DNA of 64,000 nucleotides from Rhizaria sp. SCN 62-66. Lineage: Eukaryota > Rhizaria, unplaced. The stretch's first letter is position 1, and every line of letters begins with the position of its first letter. The stretch is taken from the NCBI GenBank assembly GCA_001724265.1, contig MEDY01000007.1:1-64000 (forward strand). The letters are read 5' to 3'. Made by a program: the position numbers and the translations under genes. This document shows positions 41,403 to 52,670 of the stretch, in pieces. Under the pieces are notes generated by a model. It did no database searches and was not told where the DNA came from. It saw only the letters and a program-made list of their open reading frames with translations.

Positions 41403-41427
41403 AGAAAACGTCATTCGCCGCTATCCA

Positions 41428-41476
41428 GGTTACATTACTAATGGTTACCATTTGGTTACCGTGGTAACGTGGTAAC
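41428..41476. promoter_or_regulatory. Cluster of GGTTACC / GGTAAC inverted words
   Basis: Five copies of GTTAC or its complement occur in 49 bases, in both orientations; GGTTACC at 41454 faces GGTAAC at 41463, forming a near-palindrome. Dense palindromic words upstream of a gene are typical of dimeric factor sites. The downstream TATA element is about 260 bases away. Confidence 0.45.
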
Positions 41477-41852
41477 AGAGAGGGTTGTCTCTGTCTCACC
41501 ACAACTCAAATTTGCTCGATGTGTAGAAGATTTTTTGTCGAACTAACACTTGATCATTATGCACGGTATCCGCCGTCGATGGAGGTGCTGTTGTCTGTGA
41601 CAGATTATAAACATTTGTGATTGCATCGGTCTTTATTCGAATAACAAAAACCCGATCAACGACTCCATTTGAGCGAACCCAAAGCAGACAAGTTGTCGCT
41701 CTCGCAATTGGATCTTGCATCAGACTTAGTTGCTATATAAAGTCACACATATCGTTAATTTGAGCTTTTAAGCGGATGAATTCACCATCATAAGCTGTAT
41801 CCTTTTTGGAATCGCTGTGTATTATCCTTTAGAGGTTTTTATCTTTGTTAAA

Positions 41853-44800
41853 ATGACCTCGGTCGCTGCGACGACTCCAAGCAGCTCGAGCTGGAGCAAG
41901 CGTCTTGGCGCTATCTCAGCAGCGACAGTCGATAACAGCGCGCCATCAATGCCTAATTAGCGCGGTCACATTGCCCGACTTCCGCTCTACGAGTGTTTGT
42001 TATCAGCAATCCCGGAGGATCTTCCCTTTGAGGCCAAGATGTGCATCGCAGAGTACCTTCCTTCGCGCTCCGTGACCCGACTCTCCCACTACTTCCACTC
42101 TCTGCCACCACAGCTTGCCGCTAGCAACCGTGACGCCGCACCGTGCGTAGCTGCTAAGAGTACGCGGATAGAGCAGACTGATTTGACCCCTCTGGAGGCG
42201 TTCCGCGGCGACGGCGCCCCGTTCCAGCGCTTCCTGCCGCTCACGGACCCGCTGCTGCCGGGCGAGCGGCTGCTGTCGCTTTCGCTCGCGGCCACGCACG
42301 CGCCCCGCAGCGACGCAAAGCTCTTTCTCGCGCTTGTGTCGCCCGCGCGGACGCAGACGCGCGCGCTTCCACTTGACCTTGGGCCCGTCGCCGCCGCAGC
42401 TGCAGCTGCGGGCGGTGGCTACAAGTACGAGGCGGCAGTGAGCTACCACAAGCTTGCGCAGTGGCTAAGTTCCGCAACGTATCCCAGCACCACAAACGTT
42501 AATATGAACAATCAAGCTAGCTTGGCGGGCTGCTGGTGGGAGCTTTGGTACCGGCACAGCGACGGCGGCTACCTACACTTGAGCACGGATGCGAACAACG
42601 CGAGCCTCGAATCGAACTCGACTGCAACTTTCCGCGCAAGCGTTTCTGGAAGCGCGAGCGCAAATGCTGACGCGATCGACGTCTGCGATGTGGTCGTCAC
42701 GCTGACCCGTGGGTTTGCGGCGCCGACTCAGGACGATCTTACAGTGCTCCGCAACGCCCACAACGTCAACAGCACAAACGCTGCAGCTGATAGCATTGGG
42801 ACAGTCGCGGATGTCGATAGCTCAAATGTGGCGACGCACTCGACGACTGCTTGCGGTAGCGCAGACGACGCCTATGTCAACGCAGTTGTGAAGGCGGCGA
42901 TCGCTGCAACTGTCAATGACAACAGTTCTTCTGCTGTGGCAGAAAGCAGCGACAATTGCAAGCTAAATCAGCGCGGCGATGACCGCGCGCGCGCTCGTGC
43001 TGCTCTAGTGGCAGCGCCGTCAACGTGTCCCACCGACTCGCTTACGTGGCTCGTCGCCAGCGCCCCGCTCCCGCTGCGGGGCAGCGCAGGCGGCCCTGCT
43101 GTGGACGCAAGCGTTCCCGGCGTCACTGACGGCGCGAGCGTCTACAGGGCCAGCCGGCTTGCGCTCGCAATGACCAACGTGTTTGCGCACCACTACGAGT
43201 ACGACTTGTGCTACAACAGCCTTTGCGGCGACCCTCAGTGTGGCGCTCTTCTCGCGTGTACGATGCCTTCACTTGCATCGGATCCGATCTCGCAGGCTGC
43301 TTCGAGTGAGGTTGGGACGTACAGCGTGGCTATCGACCGCGTATACACATCCTCTTACAATAAGGGTCGGAAACCGGGCAGGTCAATGGAGTTGACGCCT
43401 TCGTACTACAGGCTGGACCATTGCGACTGCACTGTGGAGATGTGTGCAAGCGCACTCTCGGAGCACTTCGACCACGAGAAGCGCCGCAACTGTCTGCCGT
43501 TGGCGCACACGCGCGCGCATCGACGCGGCGCCAACGAGAGCACCAACACCGTTGTCAGCTTTGACAACACCCAAGTGGGACGCAACGAGTCTGCAAGCAC
43601 CGGAGGCGGCGCTGGATATATCCGCGAAAAGTGGGAAGACACCACTGCTCTTCGCGCCGCATTGGTGATTAGCGCAGACCGGTGCAGTGGCTCCGGCGAC
43701 ATCCGCGATGACAATAACGATAATGCGCGCTTCTCTGCAGCCACAACCGAACAAGTGAATAGCCACGGTCGCGGTAGCACTGATGGCAATATCAGCGGCT
43801 TGACTTACTTGCCGTGCATCGCGGTGCCTATTAGCACACCCCGCGCCCCGCTACCGCTGCTGCAATGGCCCGTGCTCAACGGCTGCGCGCATAAGCGGTT
43901 AGTGTACCCGCACTCGCAGCGCGCACTCGAGTTCGACGCGATTGACGCGCTCAGCTTTCTTACGCAGACGCGCGTAAACAAGCCGGGACAGCAGTCCCAG
44001 CAGCGTGAACATGACAGTGAGACAATATATGCACCCAAGCGGTTATTGGTTCTGCAGTACGCACAAATCATGCAACATCAGGCGCTTTTGCGCGCGATCC
44101 GTGTTGCTGCAGCGACTCCAGCACTTTGCGCGGACGCGTTCAACCAGCTTGCGGTAGCTGCGGAGGTGGCTGACGTTGATGCGTGCCGCGCGATGTTACA
44201 GGTGCCTGAGCGGTTGACACAATGTGCACAGGAGCAGAACGAGGCCCTACAGCCGAGTAATGAAGCGGTTTATTCCCAGTACGCGATCTTGCGGCGCAAG
44301 GCAGCCGCGGCGGGCGCGACGGCGGCGGCACTGGCGAGCGCGGGCGCGGTGATGGCCGAGAAGCCGTACGTAATGAGCGAGCACGCGCACGTTGCGCGCT
44401 TGCCGCTGTACCGCATGCTCATCGAGGCGGGTCGTGCGCGCGAGAATGCCACCGTTAACGACCCGACGTGCGCGGCTGCGGCAATGAATGACAGCAATCA
44501 CAGTCAGCAGCGTAGCTTTGTCGGCGTCCCCGCTGCTGCAATGTTGCAGATTGCCGCTTATATTCCAGTCACGGAAACCGTAACTGTAAGCGGCTTTGCC
44601 AGTGGCCAGAACTATAACAACTGCATCATCAGCCGCCGTCTGCTCACAGTCACGGACCCGTTCCTGCGCGGCGAGCGCCCGCTAGAAGTGACTGTGAGCG
44701 CGCTCTGGAACGACCAGGGCTGGGGTTTCCACAAGATGACGCTCATTCTTGTGCTGCGCTCGCCGGACCCACACACACGGGACAAGAGGGTTAACGTGCT

Positions 44801-46194
44801 GAAGCACGACGACCGCAGCATGCTGCAGCAGACGTCGCCGACGCTTGACGTTGACGACCTCTTTGGCAAGGATGTTGACTACACAGGTAGGTCTTACGTA
44901 GCAACGGATACTCTTTACATTGTTGCCGAACTTAACATAAATTCATTCTCTCTCATCTATTGATAGTTGCCCGTGCTTATTTTCTACACGCTCCCGTTGT
45001 TTAATTAATTAACTTCTGTTTTACATTTCAGGCTGCTGGCTAGAACTGCATTTGCACGTCGGTGGTGGTGGTGGTCACAGTGCCTGCGTGTCGCACGCGA
45101 GCATCTCTGTCACGCGCTCCCTGGCCCCGCTCTCGACGGCGCAGCTTGCGACCGTGGGCGCCCTGGGCGACGCCGCGTTGGCCGCGACTACGCGCGATGT
45201 CGTCAAGTTGACCAAGCAGACTGGCAAGACGGTAAATAAAAACGGATCGATGAATTCCATCGTCACGATGATCACCGAGGAAACTCGCGATTGCGTGACT
45301 GGCGAGCTCACGATCGCCTATCGTTCGGATGTCGAAACAGCAGCTATCGATGCTCCCAGCACGCCCGCTGTCACGGTGCCTGATAAAATGGTGCTGGTGA
45401 CGAAGCCGCTGCCGCAGCTCTCGCATGTGCTTCCGCGTGAGAGTGTTGAGCGCTTTGGGCACTATGTCTTTTTGACCGAGAAGGTTACGGCAACTCAAGA
45501 GCGTGCAAGCGCCATTACGGCGCTGGCTAAGCGCGCACAGCAGCGGTACTTGCGCAACACCGGTGTCCCTTCAAGTAGCACCAGAGGCGATAGTAGCGGT
45601 GACAGCAGTATTGGTACCATCGAGGTTTATGTCGGAACTGAGCGTTTGCTTTGCCACGCCACTGCGCTGCGTATGCTCACAGTTTCACGCGCTTACGTCA
45701 CAGAAGCAAGCAAATCTGGTTCTCGCTTCTCCCCCTCAGCGCATCTCAAGGAGATGAGGCACGCACTCAAGTTGGTGGAAACGAGCGTCGTCGCACATGC
45801 CCTGCGGACACATCCCCTCGGGAAGCATTTCATCGGGACAGGCGCCGCCGTGGGGGCGCAAGCTGGTGGCCACGGCGAGGACGACGAGATGTTTGCGCAG
45901 CTGCGTCGCCTCAGCGCACTGCAGTTAGTGCCTGACACGGGCCTCGGATACCTGTTCGGGCTCGACGCCGCGAGCCTGGCCGAAAGCGACCTCGCGACGC
46001 TGGCGCTCACTGCCGCGCCGCCGTGCCTGCGCCTGCCGCTGGGAGAGGCGTCCGTGGCGCACTGGCTCTGGGCCTCCACAGTCATGCCAAAGGCGGAGGA
46101 GGTGGCCGTGGACGATAGGCGGGACGTGGTCACGGCGCGGGCGCTGGAGATGATTGCGGCGGCGGCGGGATCGGCGGGGCGGACCAAGTGGTAA
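41853..46194 (+). CDS. Unknown protein with two copies of a novel-looking domain, in-frame TAG near the start
   Basis: No family is recognised. Secure coding sequence is 41961-44886 joined to 45032-46194 across a 145-base gtaggt intron (phase 1, creating G-C-W-L-E-L). The first ATG inside that frame is 42039 (1336 residues), but the internal repeat shows that coding begins at 41961 or earlier. A GC-rich frame from ATG 41853 runs for 35 codons in the same phase and is separated only by TAG (41958-41960). The TAG is preceded by taat, so it might be a splice acceptor, a read-through stop, a mutation or an assembly error. Two units match: ARLPLYECLL...IAEYLP...LTDPLLPGERLL...CWWELW near the start, and ARLPLYRMLI...IAAYIP...VTDPFLRGERPL...CWLELH near 44385-45070. 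The middle is Asn/Ser/Ala-rich. It is convergent with the TOG gene. Confidence 0.7.
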
Positions 46195-46358
46195 ACATGT
46201 TCTTAAAAAGACCGGTTTGAATTCGAGTTATTTCGAAGAGATTCAAGTTTACTAGTATTATCTTGTCATAACTATTTCACCACTGAAGCATAATACGTAC
46301 GTACATTAACATGCGTATCCTACTACTGACCGCTATTGGCTGTCACCGGGCTATTAAT

Positions 46359-46377
46359 AATAAAGACGTTCTTTATT
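46359..46377. terminator. Palindromic bidirectional poly(A) signal
   Basis: AATAAAGA (46359-46366) and TCTTTATT (46370-46377) are exact reverse complements with a three-base centre, so each strand carries AATAAA. The plus-strand gene stops 165 bases before and the minus-strand gene 105 bases beyond, which suits both transcripts. The whole spacer is only 287 bases. Confidence 0.7.
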
Positions 46378-46481
46378 GTCGAAATCAATACTTAAAACAC
46401 AGGTTATCATACAATTATCAAATGCACTGAACTATTTATAACATAAAATAAGAGACACACGGTAGGCGTGCGAAACTACGT

Positions 46482-49400
46482 TTACCTGTCAACTATTGCC
46501 CCTGCAAGAGCTTCAACTGCCTCCGGGCAGCTCTCCGCCGCCATATGAAGCAAGCGCCCCCACAGCTCAAGGCCAGACTCAGCAATATCGCGCTCGACTG
46601 AGGTAATGGCTGCTTGCTCCGCGTCCAACGCCGCAAATCCTTCCGCTAACGCGCGCTCCTCATCCTCGTTGGCGGCGTCCGCGTCGTCGCCGTGAGCAAC
46701 GCCCACCGACAGCGCGCTGGCGCGGACTGCAGTTGCGTTGATCAGCGCATCCCTCTGCGCCGCAATGTGACTCGCACGCACCTTGAGCGCGTGCGCCTGC
46801 GCGATTGCGCTGCCGATACTGTCGCAGAGCTGAGTCGCGTCGAAGGTGGCGAGTGCGGCGCCACCCTCAGAGAGCAAGTACGCGAGTGTGTGTGCTTGCT
46901 GCTCGGGGGCGGCGTCGACAACGGCGGCGCGAACCTCGAACAAATCGTCCTCGCTGACGGAAGAGGGGTTGCCGCCGTGCGAGAGTGTGCTTACTTCAGG
47001 ACCAATGTTGGGGTGAGGGGGCGAGAGAGGCGGTAGAGGGGGCAGCGAAAGCGACGGACGCGGCGCCGGAGCCCAACCTGAAGAGCCCACGTCATTGTGA
47101 GTGCTTGTATCCGTTTGCTGAGTGGTTGCCGGAACGTCGTTGTGGGAGACTGTGATGGCTTGGCGGCGCGAGAACTGAGAGTCTAAATCCTGGCTCGGCC
47201 GTGGTGTGACCAACAGCGCATTGCTGTTGATGCTACTGCTGCCACTACTTGCAGCCGCGACAGGGGCATTGGTATTTGCGTTGGTGGCCGCGTACGTATC
47301 GGTGTCAGCGTCAAGCTGGCCGCTGTTTGAGAAGTTAAGCCGCGTCTGTTGCATAGCCGCACCATTGCTCTCCTCATGATCGTCATCGTTGCCACTGTCG
47401 TTGCTGGTTGTCGCAGTCGCGCTTGGGTTAGCAGGAGCAGGCGTGATAAATCCACTATTGTGCTGCATTGCAACTGTAGTGACGCCGCTACGCGCACCCC
47501 GTGCGCTACCGACGCCGACAGCAGCCAAAGGAGGGTGCAGTGGAGGCTTCGTCACACCCTTGATACTCGCAGCCTTGGCAGTGGCGCTACTACCAGTGTT
47601 GGACGTGTAGCGCGAAGCAGGCACGGCGGATGCACTTTGGCCACAAACGCCGCTAGCACTACGCCGCTGCGCACTTGCGCTTGCCCCACTTGTACTAACA
47701 TTGCTGACTTGGGCGTCGCGGCCAATAGCGCTGCGGCTGCGACTACGGCTTTGTGTGAGCGAGCCTACGCTGGCACGCGTTAGCGAGTCAGTGCGCGGGC
47801 GGCCCACAGTCGCTGCGCCAGCAGCAGTGCTCGTGCCTTGCCCCTTTGCAGGCGTCGATGCGGAAGTCGCGGCAGCAGCCGCAGTCTTGGGCTGGGAGAG
47901 ACGCGCAACCATCAGTGCAACCTTCTCTTCCTTGCTCAATCCACCTGTGTTACTGTCAGCATGAGACACGGCCAGAGCGCGTTGCTTCGATGGCGTCTTG
48001 TCTATGTTGGCGCTTGCATCAACTCCAGTCCCTGCGACGCTTTGTTTGGGCTTGTAGCTGTGCGCGTGCGTCACCACGGGAGTCACCACACCGGTAGCCT
48101 GCGCCGTGAACGACATCGGCGCAGGTTTAGGCGAGTGCGGCGGCGACGGCGACCGGGGCTTCTGCTCCCACCGGGCTGCGGTGTCGTCCGGCGCCGGCAC
48201 TTGATGCAGCCGCTGGCCGAAGGGTGTAGGCACGACAGCACGCACCGCGCCCGCAGCAGCCACACGGTGGCGCTGGTCGTCGCTGTACCGGTAACTGCGT
48301 TCAGCCAGCAGCGCGGCCTCAAGTTGCAGCGTCTTTGCAGTCGCAGCAGCCATCATCGCCGTCGTGCGTTCGCCTTCGCGCACAGCCTCGGCGGCAGCGG
48401 CTTCCGCAGCATTAGCACGCGCGTTCGCAGCAGCAGCCGCAGCGAGCGCCGCACCCGCGCGCTGCCTTAACGCAATAAAGCGAGTCGACAGAGGCAGCGG
48501 TTCAGGCGGCGGGGCACCGCTCTCGGCCGCAGCCAGTGCTGCCATGACGACATCAGGCTCGGGCTCCACCCAGTTCTGAGCGCCGTCGCCGTCCTCATGC
48601 TGGAACTGTTGATGTGCAATTGCGACTGCAATCTGCTCCTCAGTCCCCGCGTTCAGTCCGTGAATCTGGCGCAGAAGTTTGAGCTCGCCCTCGGCAGCAC
48701 GGAGCCGCTCAGCCTCCGCACTCGCGCCCTCAGCGGCACCAGCCATTGCGTCGCGCCGCGCCTGCTCCGCCTGCAACGCAGCGCGCGTCTGCCCCAGCGC
48801 GGCCCGCGCGGTGGCGAGCTCGGCCTCGCGCTCGGCCAGCGACTGGCGCGCAGCGCGCTCGCGAGCAGTAGCTGATGCTAACCGATTCATCAGCCCGCGG
48901 CGCTCCACTGCCGCTGCGTCTAGCTTAGCCTTGGCGTTAGTGCCGGCTGCGAGCGAGATAGACTCGCGTTCCTCCGTTGCCGCAGCAATCTGCGCTTCGA
49001 ACTCTACGCGTTGCGCAGTGAGGCGACGCGTAAGCATCGCCTCCGCTTCAATGCGCTGCGCAGCTAATTTTGCTGAGAGCTCAGCGTTGACGGCCAACAG
49101 AGTCTCAATGCGCCGCGAGAACGCACCTGCCGCGACAGCAGTCTTGGCACCCGCAACAGTGTCGGCGTCGCCACGCTCCCGGCTCTTCACGCGGAGTGCG
49201 GCGACCTCAACCTCGAGCCGCGCTGCGTCAGCACGAGCCTTAGCGAGTTGGTCGCGCGTCTGCGCAAGAGTCTGCAGAGCGAGCATATGAGACTTCTTGG
49301 GAACCACGGTGTTGGCGTCAATGAGAGGCGGGAACAGAGCTTCAGCACCGCCTGATAAAGGTGCTGTGGAGCCGGCGTCAATCACAACATGGGGTTTGTT

Positions 49401-52400
49401 GCTTGTGGTTGCGTGCATGCTAGCATTAAGACCAGATGACTGCTGGCCCACGTTGTTGCCGGTGTTGTTCATGATGGTGACGGGTGTAGTAACAAACGAA
49501 GGAGAAGACTTGGTTTGACTGAGAGCGAGCGCGTTGTTGGACGTCGTCAAGCTGCCAGCAACAGTGCCACTGTGAAACTTTTGCGCAGTGGCCGCCGCCC
49601 TCCTCTCACGCTTCTCCCGTTCAGCCTCGAGCGCAACAAGGTTAAGCCGCACCGCTGCCTCTTGCTCGCCCATCGCGATGTCACGCTCAGTGGTGACTGC
49701 AGCGGCTCGCAGCTGAACGCGCGCGCGTGCGCGCTCGACAGCAGCCTGCTGAGCGCTAAGTCGCAGGTCCACGGCGGCGGTGGCAGCGGCCTCGAGCGCG
49801 GTCGCTTCCTCCTGGGCTGCGGCGGCAGCCGCGAGCGCGATAGCAGCGTCGGCGATCATGGTACTGCTCGACGACGAGTTGTTGCCAGTGGAGCTTTGTA
49901 CCGTCGCGGAGCGAGAGGGACGCGGAGCACTTGCCATGACACCCGCACCAGCGTTAGCAGCTGCGGGGCGCGCCGCTGCTGTAGCGTTGTTGTGAGCGCC
50001 CGTGCTGGAATTAGGGCGCGAGGCGCGGGGTGGGTCACGACGGATGGTAGAGCCAAACGCTGCCAAAGGCAGAGCAGACCCGCCAGCATTGTTCACCGCG
50101 CCCGTGCCCGTGGCAGCACGGGAGCGAGACGTTGAAGGCCCCGTGGTTGCAGTCAGCGTGCGCGAGAGGGATACCAGGTTGCCGCTGCCGCGCGTCTGCG
50201 TTCCGTGGTCGTGCTGGGTCACTGTGCTCTGGTCGCGAGTCGCGCTCTCAGTGACTGCGAATAGTTCACTGATCTGACCGACAGCAGCAGGCGCAGCGTG
50301 AATGACTGCGGGCGCAGTCGCGTCTGCGCTGGGGACTGTGGGCGTGATGTTGATTGTGGTCGAGGTTGTCTGCACCTGACCGTTCGGACCCTGTGTAAGG
50401 GTGCTTGTCACGGACACAGTCGGCGCGTTGGCACTCATACCAGATACGGTCGAGCTAACAACGGGAGCACTTGAAGTGGAGGCTGAAGGTGCAGCAGAGA
50501 CAACCGCGACATTGCTGGCATTTGCGCTCGTGGTGCTGCTGTCGGCTGTAAAGGCAGAGCCACTAATGGAGACATCAACAACGTGACTGTGGGGACCACG
50601 GGTATGCTCTGCATCAACGACAGCATCCGCATATGTACCCACTACTGCAGGCTCCGCCGCAACGCGAGCTTTGTCGGTCGCGCTGTTAATGTTGCACGTT
50701 ACGGAGCTTGCCTGAAGTCCACCACCAGCGGTATGAATTGGAGCTGTGTCTTGATTATGAGTAGCGGTTGCCGTAGGAACAGCGATATGAGCGGTGTCAA
50801 ACGCAATCGCCGTCGCAACATCCTCGCAACAACCAGCGTAGGTTGCAGCATCAGCCACACTCAAAGAACGTGAATTGTGAGTGGTAGTGTTTGTTTCGGT
50901 TGCCATTGAGATCGTTCGAGAAGGAGAAAGCGCATACGACTCGCGCACAGGCGTGTTGCCCACATTCACCATGCGGGGACGCATGTGACTACGTTCGTCA
51001 TGACCGTTATCGTTCACAGCAAACATGGATGCGCGCGGATCGACATCATCATCGGCATTGGTGAAGGCGGCATCATTGTTGCCGGCATCCTCATAATACT
51101 CAGGCTGCGACTGCAGCTGCTGCTTGCTCATGTTGTTAACACCGGGCCTTTGCACACCAATATGCATGCTTGCGGGCCGGTTGTGCTCTTGACTGGATGC
51201 ACTGACATTGTCAGTGCTATCGTAGTAAGACTGGCCGTAGTTTGCCTGAGCAAGTGCAGCAACCCTCTCGCGCTCCCTCGCTTCGCGCAGCGGCGCGTAC
51301 ACGGCGACCGCCGCCCTGAACTCAGGCCATTGCGTCTCAAACGCGTCGCGCACACTCGGTCCCTGCGCCGAAAACACGCGCTCCGCCTCGCCGGGCCAGC
51401 GCCGCCACGCGCGGTACAGCACGCCGCGCGCGAACTCACGCATCGCGCCGTTTGCGTGGCACAGCAGCGAGGACGAGAGCACCGAGAAGAGCGCACTCTG
51501 GACGCTGCTGTGGCGCTGCAGCCATGACGGCAGCAGCGGGGCAGTGGCGCCAGCGTCCGCAGCGGCGGCGGCAGCGGCGCCGGGTGCGGCGTCGAGCGTG
51601 TCCTGCGCCCAGCGGCGAACGGCGACGTCGACGACAGCGGCCGCAGCCAGTGCCTGGCGCGGGCGCAGTGCCTCTCGCGCCTGCGTGAGCGCCAGGATGA
51701 GTACGTACGGATGCTGCGCAACGTTTGCAATCGCGGCAACTGCGGAAGCGGCGGCATCCGCGAGGACCTTTGTGGTCGACGCGGAGAGTGCGATCAGAGC
51801 GGGGAGCAAGTCGTCAGCAAGCACGCAGAAAGTGACACCGCACGCAGCCGCAATGGCTGTGATCGCAGTAGCAGCGGTCTTGGGGATCTGCGAGCGCGAA
51901 TCCTTGGTCTGGTGAGCAAGTGGCGGCGTCAGAGGAAGCAGTCTGCGCGCGAGCGCTGTGCGCGCTGCCTCTGAGTGACCGTGGGCTGCCAGAAACGAGT
52001 TTAGACGCGCGGGGATGGCGTGTAGTGCGTCTAGGCGAGCGCGCCAGGAGGCTTGCGCACAATCGGACAACAGCAATACTGTGGCAGCAACTTCTGACGT
52101 TGATAGCGGACCATTGCTTGCAGTGTTGGCGGAAGCAGCAAACTTGGCGGGTGTGACGATAGGTGCCGAGGTTAAAGCACCAATGTTAATGCTATTGAAG
52201 TTGATGTGAAGCTCACGAGTGCTCTCAAGGTTCGCGGCAAGAATCGCAGTCGAGACGGCTGCAGTTGCACCCTGGCGCTTCGCAGCCACGCTTGACTCAT
52301 TCTCTTGCACGGGTTTCGCAGAGTTAGCATCGCCACTGACTGCAAGTGTGCTCGCGCGACTCGCGTCTTTAGTGAACACGAGCGCGCGAGTTGCTGTTGT

Positions 52401-52637
52401 CCGATCCGGAGTGTGTGTAGGATCGATCCGCCGGTTGCCGCCGTTGACATTCACGGGCGAGTGCACAACACCACCTTTCACCGCGATCGACGTCTTGGCC
52501 GCGATCGGAGAGTGCACGACGGCTGGCTTGGTCGAGATGCCAAGACGAGGGAAACGCTGAGCGGCAAACGCAGGCACAGGTACGTCGTCATGAGACGCGT
52601 AACCACTGCTGCCAGAGCTCGTGGGCGCCTGCTGTTG

Positions 52638-52670
<33 letters not shown>

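Larger units (their letters stand above)
40979..41852. other. Spacer with diverged repeats and a TATA element before the duplicated-domain gene
   Basis: About 870 bases, AT-rich. A diverged repeat (41250-41286 and 41363-41402) and an array of GGTTACC/GGTAAC words (41428-41476) are listed separately. TATATAAAG at 41734-41742 lies about 112 bases before the ATG at 41853 and looks like a core promoter. No coding gene is seen. Confidence 0.55.

Noticed and set aside
41958-41960. Reassignment of TAG as a sense codon
   Set aside because: Only one in-frame TAG is seen across about 16 genes and 40 kb of coding sequence; general reassignment would interrupt many more frames.
46289-46301. ATACGTACGTAC as a possible altered U1 snRNA 5' end
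   Set aside because: The sequence after it lacks U1 stem-loops and an Sm site, and it lies in a short 3' spacer.
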